In this document: positions 1-9,744 of the stretch, one piece after another
How positions within the stretch are numbered: the first letter of the stretch is position 1
How the letters are laid out: every line of letters begins with the position of its first letter
From: Guillardia theta CCMP2712
Lineage: Eukaryota > Cryptophyceae > Pyrenomonadales > Geminigeraceae
Direction: 5' to 3'
DNA length: 56,754 bases
Assembly: GCF_000315625.1 (NCBI RefSeq)
Contig: NW_005434673.1
Location: 704,344-761,097 of the forward strand
Position numbers and translations under genes: made by a program
The notes under the pieces: model-generated
The model's database searches: none
What the model was told of the DNA's origin: nothing
The model's input: the letters and a program-made list of their open reading frames with translations, nothing else

Positions 1-230
1 CCATCACATTTCGTCGGACACTGGCAGATCGGCATGCCAGTAAATCCACGCTCGCTGTGCGCTGTGTGCCAGGAGGTTTAGCTTGTTCCTGCTTTGTTTT
101 GCTTGAGGCACTTTTTACCTTCTGCCAGTAAATCCGACCTTAGGCCAGCCTGAGGAGGACTTGATGCGTCACTTAGTCACCTCGAGCGGTACCCATGATG
201 CTCCTGACATCTGAGTTTTACTCGCAGAAG
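1..230. repeat. Left flank of retrotransposon, carrying a dispersed 85-bp repeat
   Basis: No gene is visible. Positions 51-135 match 6523-6607 with only about five differences over 85 bases, and both copies end in the same CAGTAAATCC boundary word. The same word also occurs alone at about 39-48. A 14-base word (CCTCGAGCGGTACC) near 180-193 recurs near 7533. The gypsy element therefore sits inside or beside an older repeat whose other pieces lie downstream of the 3' LTR. Confidence 0.75.
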
Positions 231-458
231 TGATAGGATATGTTTGCTGACTTCCTGTCTTTCTTAAGTAGGTGTCCTAGGCAGTCTCGTTTCTTAGGAA
301 ATTAGATTACTTACTTTTCTTTATCTCTAACGTTGATTTGGAGTAAATTGCCGTTGAATTGTGCATTGCTGTCGCGCGCTTGTTCTTTGGTTTCTTGACG
401 GGATCACTTCGTGTGTCAACACTGGATCGAGAGATACTTGTAGGAAGTTTTCCTAACA
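231..458 (+). repeat. 5' LTR of gypsy element
   Basis: This 228-bp sequence starts TGATAGG and ends CCTAACA. By eye it is identical, base for base, to 5718-5945. Identity of the two LTRs normally means recent insertion or recent gene conversion. Confidence 0.95.
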
Positions 459-461
459 TTT

Positions 462-475
462 TGGTACGCGAAGGC
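462..475 (+). other. Probable primer-binding site
   Basis: The sequence begins TGGTACGCG three bases after the 5' LTR. TGG complements the CCA end of a tRNA, as expected for a minus-strand primer site. It does not match the usual initiator-Met site (TGGTATC...), so I do not name the tRNA. Confidence 0.6.
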
Positions 476-525
476 CTGGTTTTCCTCTCGGAGTTGTTGT
501 GTTGAAAGAAGTTGTTCAAGAAAAC

Positions 526-1918
526 ATGGATAGGACGAGCATTCAGTCAGGTAGCGTCGTCTCGGACTTCATGAGTCGAAGCATGTCGCGGTTGGGCAGC
601 TTTGTGAAGGAGACATTGAATGGGTCAGCAGAGCAGCGTTTTCCTACGGTGACAGGCATGTCGCCGCAGTCACATGCGTACGATCCGTCGGAAACTGTCA
701 TTCAGCAGGAGGCTGTCGTACGTGCCGACAGTGTTGACAGTGGTCGTACAGTGCCTTCATGGTTGGAGAGCAGGGATGAAAACGAAAGAGATGGTCCCGC
801 CCTTCCCTTGAAAGCCAGTTTTCGTGACATCGTGGAGGAAAACGAGCACCTACGCCGGACATGTAGAGAGCTCAGGTCGGTGGAACAGAACAACATGGAT
901 AAGATGCACAATAGCTGATCGCAAACTCCAGGATCTTGTGAGGGCACTTGAGGAATCCCAGCGAGAGAACCGTAGGCTTGCCAAGGAGGCAGCGGAGATG
1001 CGTGTACTGCTTTGTGAGCGGGTTCGGGAACCCGAGGACAAGCCTCACAAGCTTAAGCATGCGCGCGCCGAGAATGACGGTGGTCAGATTTGCAAGCTGG
1101 ATCCGAAGTCATTGTTGCAGTACAATGGTGAGCAGACCATGGAGAGGTCGGTGGTCTCATGGCTCGGATATATCGAAGGCAGGTGTAAATTTCACCGTAT
1201 AGCACGCCATCGATGGGTAGGAGCGGCCATCTCCGCGTTCGGGCCGGAGGTGCAGCTATGGTGGGCCACACTCCCGATGGCTGAGCAAGATCAGTTCTCT
1301 GCTGAGCATGGTGATTGGGAACAGTTTGTGGAGAAACTGTTGTTGAAATGGTTACCATTCGAGTTTATTGAGAAACTTGAGCGTCATGTGCAGAAGCAGG
1401 CTAGGCAAGGGCCCAAGGAGTCCGTTGAGGCGTACACCGCAAGATTCCAGGCGATGGTTACACACCTGCAGGCGTGCTACCTTGTGTCCAAGAGACCTAG
1501 TGTTGCGCTAGGTAGCTGGGAACGCGCCTTTGTCGATGGGATTCAAATGGACTATGCGCGTGCCATGCTACGGAAGGAATTGAGCATGCTGATGGAACGC
1601 GATGGTAAGACGTTTGGGATTACTTATCATGCGGAGCCGTCGGAGATGGGCAAGTATTTGCCGCAGTTGTATCGCGAAGCTCTTAATCTGCGTCAGAGAC
1701 ACCCACAAGACGGTCAGACGAGTCTTCATTTCACCCAAGCACAACCTCGTCATGAGGGCAAGCGGTCGGCTCCTACTCAGAGCGAGGACATGCAGGGCAA
1801 GGAGAAGAAGTTCGACAAGAAGAAGGTGAAGTGCTACAACTGTCAGAAGTTCGGTCACTTCAGAGACAAGTGCCCTCTCTTGTCGAGGTCTGAACAACCG
1901 TCAGCTTTAAACCAGTGA
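526..1918 (+). pseudogene. gag: Retrotransposon Gag (one frame break)
   Basis: This is the structural capsid/nucleocapsid protein of the gypsy element. The first in-frame ATG after the LTR is at 526; the open frame itself begins slightly earlier without an ATG. A charged coiled-coil-like region covers about codons 100-165, followed by the retrotransposon Gag core (W..L-rich helices, about 1130-1600). Near the C-terminus is a CCHC zinc knuckle, CYNCQKFGHFRDKC (1832-1873), typical of nucleocapsid RNA binding. The frame shifts from frame 1 to frame 2 at about 905-918, inside the coiled coil, consistent with a single extra base. The stop at 1916-1918 lies four bases after a slippery heptamer, so pol would be made by -1 frameshifting. 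Confidence 0.85.
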
Positions 1919-1948
1919 CGTCGGTTGCCGCGGAGGGCGCAATCGACG
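1906..1948 (+). promoter_or_regulatory. -1 programmed ribosomal frameshift cassette at gag/pol junction
   Basis: The heptamer T TTA AAC (1906-1912) lies exactly in the gag zero frame (gag codons TTA 1907-1909 and AAC 1910-1912) and fits the X-XXY-YYZ rule. A -1 slip continues at 1912 into the open pol frame. Downstream, 1919-1928 can pair with 1939-1948 (ten pairs including one G-U) around a 10-base loop, leaving a six-base spacer. All three parts (slippery site, spacer, stem) are visible directly. Use by ribosomes is inferred from the known mechanism. Confidence 0.8.
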
Positions 1949-4900
1949 GGGGCACGGGTTTGCAGACTTCGAATGTTGTCTTCGACCCGGGCACACCTCC
2001 GACAGAAGATCCTAGGGATGTTCGTCAATGTCGTATCACCGTTGACTCTCACAGGATCAAAGCTCTACCTATGGTACCTGTGACCTTTCGGTTCGGGAAT
2101 CAATCCATAGTTCTTAATGCATTGCTCGATACAGCTGCTGAAGAGTCGTTTATCAGCACGAAGGCAGTGCGCAAATTTGGTCTGTCGGTCACGGATGCAG
2201 AAGTTCGCAAACGAGTTATCATGGCCGATGGGACGTGTAGGTTGTCTGATATGGTTTTCCAGACAAAATTGGGCGTAGGCTCCAGTTTCAAGAGTAGTGG
2301 GTCGTTCTACATGCTTGACTTGCCGCATGCGGACATGATCCTCTCATGGGAATGGATGCGTGCGAACAAGATCGTGATTGATGCGGGTCACCCCAGAGTC
2401 TTTGCCAAGTGGCGCAAGAAGATGGTCGAGCTTCCGTTACTTGTTTGCCCGACAAACAAGCAATTTGGGGCTGCGGACGCCTCGCTGTGTCAGGTACTTT
2501 CTTACACTGAGGCAGTGAGAGACCTCAGTCAAGCAGAACGATTCGGAATGGTACGTGGTACATTTGTGCAACCTGTTGGAGATGGCTCAGCCGACAGATG
2601 GTGCCACGAGTCTCGAGCAGAAGGCTGCCGAGACGATCATGGAAGATTATTCGGATGTCATTCGTGATGACATTCCCAGCGACGTTGTTCTTGACCGGTC
2701 CTTCAAGGCGACGATTCGACTCAAGGATAACGTTGAGGCGGTGCAAAAGAAACCTTACCCTGTGCCACTCGCGTTGGAGGAGGAGTTGAAAGCGAATCTT
2801 GCCTTCTTGTTGGAGCGTGGGATCATTGAACCTTCGACGTCTGAGTTTACGTCTCCCGTAATCTTCACAAAAAAGTCTGATGGTACATTGCGTTTTTGCA
2901 CTGATATGAGGTTCGTTAACAGCTTGATCCGGAATGATAACTTTCCATTGCCGTTGGTGATGGAGCTGATAGAACGAGTGGGTCGAAAGATCATGGGCAC
3001 GGTTGTGGATCAGCTCACTCGACCTGGCGAAAAGTTTTTGGCAACTTGAGTTGGACGCCGCGTCGAGGAAGTACACCTGTTTCATCACGAAGTTTGGGAA
3101 ATATCAGTATCGGAGGATTCCTTTCGGCTTGGTAGATTCGGCAAATCAATTTCAGAAATTTCTCGAGAGTGTTCTTCAAGGTCTCGAGAATTGCCTGAGC
3201 TATATCGACGATGTTTGCTTGATCAGTTATGGGAGCTTGGAGAGACATGAGCGTTTGCTTTGACAGGCTCTGGATCGATTTCGTAAAGAGCAGTTGTTTG
3301 TCAAGAAGTCGAAATGTAAGCTGTTTCACTCTGAAATTGATTTCCTCGGTTTCCACATCAGCGAGGCAGGCGTCTCGACACAAGAGAAAAAGGTACAAGC
3401 GATTGTGGATCGTTCGGCGCCGCAAACAACGAAGGAACTCAAGTCGTTTTTGGGAGTGTTGAACTTTTACAGGAAGTATGTGCCGGATTACGCAGCGTTA
3501 GCACTTCCGCTAACGAATCTTCTACGTAAGAATGTGAAGTTTTGTTGGGATGACGCGCAAGAGGCGGCCTTTCAGGAGCTGAAGAAGCGTTTGATATCAG
3601 CCCCTGTTTTAAGGTACTTCAACCCAGCGTTAGCTACTTGCGTGTTGGTCGATGCGAGCGACTACGCCATTGGTGCTGTCTTGACACAACAGCATGGCGA
3701 AGATCTGTTGCCTGTCGCCTTCTTCAGCAAGCGTCTCAACAGTGCCGAGGTAAATTATTCAGTGCGCGAGAAAGAGCTTCTGGGATTGATTTCAGCATTG
3801 GTTCATTTCAAGTTTTACTTGTACGGACGCAGGGTGTTGGTTCGTACAGATCACAAGAGTCTCAAGTATCTTCTCACGCAGAGCAACCTCACGGGTCGAT
3901 TGTTTCGATGGAGTCAAATTCTTGCTGATTTCGATTTGGATGAAATCTCCTACATTCCTGGAGAAGAGAATGTCATCGCTGACTACCTATCTCGTCCGAA
4001 CGATTCTACGGTTGTGCCGTCACAGAGTGCGTTAGACGATGAGATTCGACAGCGTGCTGATTTGGTCAACTTGGATCCTACCTTGCTTTGTACCATCTCG
4101 TCCTCTGGGGAGGGGGAGGTGATGGAGGTGACTGACAGTGATGCAGAGGTTGTTACGCACTGCTACGCTCTAGCAACAGACAACGCATTTACAGCTGATG
4201 TCGTCAAAAATTATCAGCAGGACAGATATTTCGCGCAGGTTCTCCAGGACATTCAACAGGGAAACCTGGTCCCAATGCAGCGTCGAACTTATTTTCTGCG
4301 AGACGGAGTCTTGTTTTGGAAGGACTCGCTGGGTCGGGAACGTGTGTGTATTCCTTATCATTCTCGAGCGAAGTTCTTGCGTCTGATTCATGACGATTCT
4401 TGCCATGTAGGGAAGACGAAGACTTTCTTGAAGGCGTCGCAAATTGCCTTCTGGCCGACCATGAGTAAGGACGTCGCGAACTATGTCAACTCGTGTGCGG
4501 AGTGCTTGCAAGGCAAGAGTTACAAGCAACGAGCGGCTGGCGAACCGCACAGTCATTTGGTTCCGCGTGAGCGATTCGAGAAGATTTCAGTGGATTTGCT
4601 TACAGCGCTGCCCACCTCGAAGCGGGGAAACGACAGTGTCTTGGTGTTTCTCGATCAGTTTTCCAACAGGGTGTTCTTGTATCCGTGTAAGAAGACGATC
4701 ACATCGAAAGGAGCAGCTCGTGCGTATTTCGAGACGGTTTATCGTGCTCAAGGGATTTGCAAAACGTTGGTCTCGGACAACGGGAGTTTATTTTCTTCAG
4801 AATTTTGGACTGAGTTGTTCACTCTCATGGGAATCGACATACGCCATAGCAGCGTTTATCATCCGCAGTCGCAGGGACGAGTTGAGAAGTTCAACAGTGT

Positions 4901-5649
4901 CATAGTTGAAGCCTTGCGGATCTTCTGCATGCGACACGATAGCAAGTCTTGGGATGATTATCTCGTACATCTGGAGACAATTTGGAATACGACCGTTAGA
5001 GATGCGACGAATCTTACGCCGTTTGAGATCATCTATGGCAGAGATGTTCGTACAGTTTTGGACCTGACTCCTGACGATCGTGCTGAGGACGTGGAAGAGG
5101 TACGTGACAAGATCATGGCGGCCGTCGACTTGGCTCGCGATGCGTTAACGTTGTCAGCGATTCAGAAGGAGAAGACTATGAAGAAATCTCGAAAGGATCT
5201 ACAATTCAATGTTGGCGACTTCGTTATGTTGTCGACGCGCGATTTGAAGTTGCATGAGTCCATGGGCAAGATGAAAATTCGTTTCATTGGGCCTTTCGAG
5301 ATACAAGAGAAAGTTTCAGATAACTCTGTGCGCTTGGAGTTTACACCGCGTTTTCAGCATATGAAGAAAACAGTTTTCAACGTGGCGAAACTTCGTCCTT
5401 ACTATTTTCGAGATGTTTCTCTGGATGAAATTGAACCACCACCGTTGCCTTTGGTTCAACGCGATGGACAGTATTTTGAAGTCGATCGTATTTTGGCTCG
5501 TCGTGGGAAAGGTAATCGTGTGCAGTACCTGGTTCGTTGGAAAGGACTATGACAAGTCGTCGGATGATTCTTGGTTGTCTACGCGTGAATTTCGCACTCC
5601 AGAGTTGAGGAAAATGATTCGTGATTTCAATCTTGTGAATGCTAAATGA
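1912..5649 (+). pseudogene. pol: Retrotransposon Pol: PR-RT-RNaseH-IN-chromodomain (broken)
   Basis: Protease is at about 2100-2330, with LLDTAAEESF as the aspartic active-site block. Reverse transcriptase is at about 2640-3300, with YIDD at about 3200. RNase H is at about 3540-3990 (DASDYAIG, REKELL, TDHKSL). Integrase is at about 4370-5050, with a His/His-Cys/Cys zinc domain and the D, D, E residues in SVDLL, SDNGS and GRVEKF. A GPF-type module follows at about 5280, then a chromodomain at 5480-5640. Frame breaks occur near 2567-2620, at 3001-3002 (an extra G) and at 5547 (an extra C that splits the WKGY block of the chromodomain). A TGA at 3261-3263 interrupts RT where CGA (Arg) would fit. 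Each break is explained by one extra base. Confidence 0.9.
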
Positions 5650-5706
5650 TTCTTGGTGTTTGCAGCGAAGTTGGAGCTGAGAAGTGTGTTCTCATCCATC
5701 AGCGCT

Positions 5707-5717
5707 AGGGAGCGAAA
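5707..5717 (+). other. Polypurine tract
   Basis: AGGGAGCGAAA ends directly at the first base of the 3' LTR, the expected position for the plus-strand primer. One C interrupts the purine run. Confidence 0.6.
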
Positions 5718-5945
5718 TGATAGGATATGTTTGCTGACTTCCTGTCTTTCTTAAGTAGGTGTCCTAGGCAGTCTCGTTTCTTAGGAAATTAGATTACTTA
5801 CTTTTCTTTATCTCTAACGTTGATTTGGAGTAAATTGCCGTTGAATTGTGCATTGCTGTCGCGCGCTTGTTCTTTGGTTTCTTGACGGGATCACTTCGTG
5901 TGTCAACACTGGATCGAGAGATACTTGTAGGAAGTTTTCCTAACA
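5718..5945 (+). repeat. 3' LTR of gypsy element
   Basis: This is a 228-bp copy identical to 231-458. It begins directly after the polypurine tract and ends TAACA before unrelated sequence. Confidence 0.95.
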
Positions 5946-6250
5946 GGGTAGTAGCTCGAGACTCGCATCGGAGAGTGGCTCAGGTCTCGCTCAGGAAAAT
6001 GAGCGAAGATGGTAGACTGCAAGACCCTATCCTGCGACTTGAGCGAGTGTGTCCTGCGGCTGTGCAAGGTGAGGATATCACGCTGCTGATCGGTCAGCGC
6101 AGCGCGAGCATGCACATGGCGAGGGAAGACGCGCATGACAAGAGGGGTCACATTTCGCTGCGCAGGCGGAGGAATGAAGTGCTCATGAGACGAGTCGACG
6201 AGAGCGCGCAAAGCAGGACGCCCCCCGGCATCTGTGGTAGCAGCCGGGGC

Positions 6251-6394
6251 CTTGTCGGCGGCTGCCCTTTCTTCGTCCGCGGCCGCCCGCTTTGTGGCGG
6301 CAGCGGACGTCTCGACTGACAGTGGTCAGTCGGCTGCCTCCGGGTATCGCGTCTAAGGGATTTTCTTCCTCCTGCATGCTCCTGCTGCTTGTTG
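6251..6394 (+). repeat. Direct repeat copy A of a degenerate element
   Basis: The 144 bases match 7612-7759 almost exactly; copy B has four extra bases (TCGG) near the middle. Copy B there encodes the end of a Ser/Ala-rich reading frame (SAAALSSSAAARFVAAADV) followed by a stop. After copy A come 206 bases (6395-6600) that copy B lacks; then both resume with TAAATCCTAT. The 206 bases contain the 85-bp repeat also seen at 51-135. Confidence 0.8.
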
Positions 6395-6522
6395 CTTAAT
6401 TGCCTGACCGTCCTTAGGCTGCTTGTCTGCGCGGCTTCGCGCTTGGGCTGGCGCTGCCGCGTCTGGGTGCCAGCAGTGCTGGTTCTTTTCGGGCTTGTGT
6501 TTTGTGTGTGTTTGTGCAGCTT

Positions 6523-6607
6523 CTCGCTGTGGACTGTGTGCCTGGAGGTTTAGCTTGTTCCTGCTTTATTTTGCTTCAGGCACTTTTTACCTTCTGCCAG
6601 TAAATCC
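6523..6607 (+). repeat. Second copy of the 85-bp dispersed repeat
   Basis: This matches positions 51-135 at about 94 percent by eye. It lies inside the 206-base segment that separates direct repeat A from its boundary word. Copies on both sides of the gypsy element suggest the retrotransposon entered, or recombined within, a pre-existing repeat family. Confidence 0.8.
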
Positions 6608-7217
6608 TATGCTGTGCACCCGACGTCACAGTGAGGGACGGAGACGCCTCGCCAGCTCCGCGCCGATCGTCGGCGCCACTCGAAGGGTGTCCCCCATCGG
6701 AGTCGGAGACCTCCGGCGAAGACTCCTCGGGCGACTCGACAAAGTCCGAGGAGGAGCTGTCCTCTGGCTCGAGAAGTGCTTGCGCCCGCAAGGGCGTCAT
6801 GCGCCTCGCACCAGACAAGAGCGCTTCCAGCGTAAGCTGCATGGTGAGGCGCTGATAGGTGGCGGCGCGTTTGCGAGCCAAGACCTCAGCAGCAGGTCCG
6901 TCATCAGGCACGAAGTGCCGACCAAACGCCGCATCCTCAAGAGGCATTGAGCGCTGAGCAATGATGTCCGCCAAATACCAGATGAAGCGGAGGGTGTCAG
7001 GATGCAGGGTACCGTCCGTCGAGATGGCAAGAGGGATGAACGCTCGAGGAGGAGTAGCATATGCAGCGCGATGTTTGGAGGGCGTCGAGGTTGACCTCCC
7101 CCCACTTGGTCAGGTCGGCAGAGCTACCAATGTAAGGGTGGACCAACGTCACGTCCGCCATCAAGCCCTCGTACTGCTCGGACCCTCGATCGCGGATTCC
7201 AGGGATGTGGATATCGC
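6576..7217 (-). pseudogene. Degenerate reading frame of an unidentified repetitive element
   Basis: On the minus strand two pieces look protein-like. One runs from about 7217 to 7080 (MADVTLVHPYIGSSADLTK). The other runs from 6974 to 6576 and starts MADIIAQRSMPLEDAAFG; its acidic Ser/Glu-rich tail contains SSDFVESPEESSPEV. A frame break with stops separates them. The tail corresponds to 6616-6751, which is one arm of an inverted repeat with 7222-7363. I do not recognise the family; a gag-like protein of another retroelement is possible. Confidence 0.4.
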
Positions 7218-7363
7218 CCTTCCTCGGACTTTGTCGAGTCGCCCGAGGAGTCTTCGCCGGAGGTCTCCGACCCCGATGGGGGAAACCCTTCGAGTGGCCC
7301 CGACGATGGGCGCGGAGCTGGCGACTCGGAGGCGTCTCCGTCCCTCACTGTGACGTCGGGTGC
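6616..7363. repeat. Inverted repeat arms 6616-6751 and 7222-7363
   Basis: The left arm (136 bp) is nearly the exact reverse complement of the right arm (142 bp), with one six-base gap and a few substitutions. The spacer is about 470 bp. Both arms encode the same acidic Ser/Glu-rich peptide in opposite orientations, so this is two fragments of one element joined head to head rather than a terminal inverted repeat of a DNA transposon. Confidence 0.8.
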
Positions 7364-7684
7364 CTCCGGAGAGCTCGACACCACTGGGGTGCTTGCTGCT
7401 GGTCCGAGCTCGCCTGCTTCCTCCCCGGCATCGGTCGGGTCACGCCGGTCCTTGGGCATTGCCGCGGCGTCGCCGCCGTCACGGCTACCACTGACTCGGC
7501 TACCGCTGACTCGGAGGCTAGCGAGGAGGACTACCTCGAGCGGTACCGTGTTCATGTGTCCAGCCTCCCTCCGTCCGCTGCCCCAGGCGGACCCCCGGGC
7601 AACGCCGGCTCCTTGTCGGCGGCTGCCCTTTCTTCGTCCGCGGCCGCCCGCTTTGTGGCGGCAGCGGACGTCTCGTCGGACTGA
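7222..7684 (+). pseudogene. Degenerate Ser/Pro/Ala-rich frame, sense copy of the same element
   Basis: Reading begins SDFVESPEESSPEVSDPDGG and continues to about 7500 in one frame. It then appears to continue in another frame (EEDYLERYRVHVSSLPPS) and ends at a TGA at 7682-7684. It matches the minus-strand frame at 6576-6751, which supports real coding ancestry. No catalytic motif is seen, and the frame break suggests decay. Confidence 0.4.
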
Positions 7685-7759
7685 CAGTGGTCAGTCGGCT
7701 GCCTCCGGGTATCGCGTCTAAGGGATTTTCTTCCTCCTGCATGCTCCTGCTGCTTGTTG
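7612..7759 (+). repeat. Direct repeat copy B of a degenerate element
   Basis: This is the copy of 6251-6394 that lacks the following 206-base segment; the TAAATCCTAT boundary word follows at once (7760). The copies differ by a four-base insertion and little else, so the duplication looks young. Confidence 0.8.
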
Positions 7760-7770
7760 TAAATCCTATC

Positions 7771-8118
7771 ACCCTGTTGCGCTATCTGACTGGCACGGCT
7801 GGCATACGTTCCATCAGTATTCCGTCAGGAGGAAGCGAGGAATCGAGCGATAGCGGCGTACTGGGTGTATCCCCGACTATGATCTTTAACTTAACTTTGA
7901 GTAAAGATGCGACCCCGGAAGCTGACGCCGGCAGCGCCGTCGGGGGCGGCGGGCCTCGACTCTGTCCAATCCGGGTTTTCAGTACTCAAGTCAAAATTTT
8001 TCAACATTTTGAAACCGGTGATGGAAATGTCGATCGTGTCTGCTGATCTCCTGCCCTCCTCCTCCTCCTCCTCCTCCTCCTCCTCCTCCTCCTCATTTAT
8101 TCTTCTCTCCTTCTCCTT
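7771..8118. other. Intergenic, with (TCC)n tract
   Basis: No gene is seen. A (TCC)n run occupies about 8057-8093, directly upstream of the HEAT gene ATG, with a pyrimidine-rich leader to 8118. The remainder shows no recognisable motif. Confidence 0.6.
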
Positions 8119-9744
8119 ATGATCTTCTCGCCCCATGCCCAACAATCTCCACCAGAGTGCGACCTTGAGGAAGCAGCTCAGCGATGCGCAGAGCTGGTCT
8201 GGATGGACAGGCCATGCTTCGAGTGCGGGCTCAAAGTTCGCTCTTGCCTCTGTAGGCCGCCCAGCGAGTCTACTGGCCCGCGCCAGCTTTCCGTGTCACA
8301 ACTCTACGAGCAGCTGAGCATGAAGACCTATGGCACTCAGTTGCGGTTGTTGCAGGGTGCGAAAGATTCAGCCAGCGAAACGCCTAAGGAAAGAAGAAGG
8401 CAGGGGAACCATGATGAGCTCTTCCAGCCGTCCTCAGAAGTGGGTTATCCTCTTCAGGGCAAGAGAATGCAGGTACTGATCAAGGCGAAGAGAGGGCTGG
8501 TAGATCGCGGTAGCCGAGCTGCAATCCAAGTGGTCTGCTCTTGCCTCGAACACCCTGAGCAGTACGTGCGAGGGGCAGCGGTTGAGGCGTTAGGGAAGAT
8601 CTGCGAGAGAGGAGACAAGGAAGCCATCGGGATCATCCTTCCGCTACTCGCCAGCGAGCACGATGGCACCAGAGACGCTGCAGCTGAGGCTTTGAGCCTC
8701 GTGGCTGCTCGAGGGGATCAAGACGTCATCTCCAAGGTGCTGGCGATCGCCAAGAGCAGTCAACTCCTACAGTGTCGGGTGTCAGCAATCAAAGTGATTC
8801 CGCGAATCTCGCTGCGAGGAAGCTCGTCGGTGGTTGAATCGCTCATCGCGCTAGGCGATGTCGGGCACCTCGAGCTTGTACTAGTGATCCAAGAGGCGCT
8901 CGTTGATCTCTGCTTGAGGGGTGACAGACGTGCCATCTCTCTCTTGTCTGCTCAAGCTTGCAGCCCTGAGCCTCGCGCTCGCATCGCTTCAATCTTGGGG
9001 CTTGCTTCCATTGCTGAGGTAGGTGTGAAAGTGATGTTGAGGGATCTGACAGGGAGGTAGAGAGGTGACCGACAATGCTCGCAAGTGGTCTTGTCTTTGA
9101 CTTCTGACCCCGTGAGCTCTGTGCGTGAAACAGCTCTCTGGGCCATGACCTCGGTGAAGCTCTCGACCTGCTGTTTCTTTGCTGTTACTCTTTGCCGTTA
9201 CTCAGCTCTGCAAGCCTGGCGATGGCAACGCATTCCAGGTGCTTAAGAAAGCCCTACAGGACTGCGACAAAGACGTGCGAGCAGCAGCAGCTTCAGCGAT
9301 TTTTCCGCTCGTGCCTGTAGGCGGGAACTCAAAACCATGGCTATCTGGCAGTGCCGCCACGAATCTCAAGCTTCTCTGCGTGGAGGTGAGCTGGTTGAGC
9401 CGTGAAGGCAATCTGACATGATGAGATAGCTGCAATCATGCCTTGAGGACGTGCCCGAAGATATGAAAGAGCAGGCAAAAGCGTTGATCAGAAAGTTCGG
9501 AGACGACACATCTGGTCCAGCATTGAAGACTCAAGACGAGGTTTCTTCGAGCAGCTGCGAAATTCGACCACAGGATGAGAGGGACTCGCTTGTCTTGTCC
9601 TCACGACGTCTTTCACATCCTCTCTCCTTTTCCTCCTCTTTCACCTCTACAACTGCTAACGGAAGGCTATTGGAAGCTGCTGCCAGACCGAGCACGAGCG
9701 GGAGCCCTACAAGGGCGAAAGGTTCCCTTCCCCGGACAGGTTGA
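8119..9744 (+). CDS. HEAT-repeat protein with N-terminal DTW-type cysteine motif
   Basis: Exons deduced by frame are 8119-9018, 9061-9153, 9206-9385 and 9430 to about 9600, or to the stop at 9744 if read through. The introns are 42, 52 and 44 bp with GT...AG ends. Residues about 33-45 read CFECGLKVRSCLC, a C-x2-C-x6-C-x-C motif with the same spacing as the DTW enzyme at 27485. From about residue 110 a series of 31-36-residue HEAT-type helical repeats follows, marked by recurring RGD or ERGD turns (for example ICERGDKEAIGIILPLL). HEAT repeats form protein-binding solenoids. No DTW catalytic motif follows the cysteines. The C-terminus beyond about 9600 is unsure; further exons may exist. The partner and role are unknown. 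Confidence 0.7.

Larger units (their letters stand above)
231..5945 (+). mobile_element. Ty3/gypsy LTR retrotransposon (chromovirus type), 5.7 kb
   Basis: Two identical 228-bp LTRs (231-458 and 5718-5945), each starting TG and ending CA, bracket gag and pol. The pol order is protease, reverse transcriptase, RNase H, integrase and C-terminal chromodomain, which is the Ty3/gypsy order and the chromovirus signature. A primer-binding site follows the 5' LTR and a polypurine tract precedes the 3' LTR. Gag and pol are linked by a -1 frameshift cassette. The coding regions carry four single-base frame breaks and one in-frame stop, so this copy as written cannot make full proteins. No 5-bp target duplication is seen: the left flank ends AGAAG and the right flank starts GGGTA. 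Confidence 0.95.

Noticed and set aside
907-918. Gag frame break at about 905-918 as a second programmed frameshift
   Set aside because: No slippery heptamer fits the frames there, and it lies within a coiled coil; a one-base insertion explains it better.
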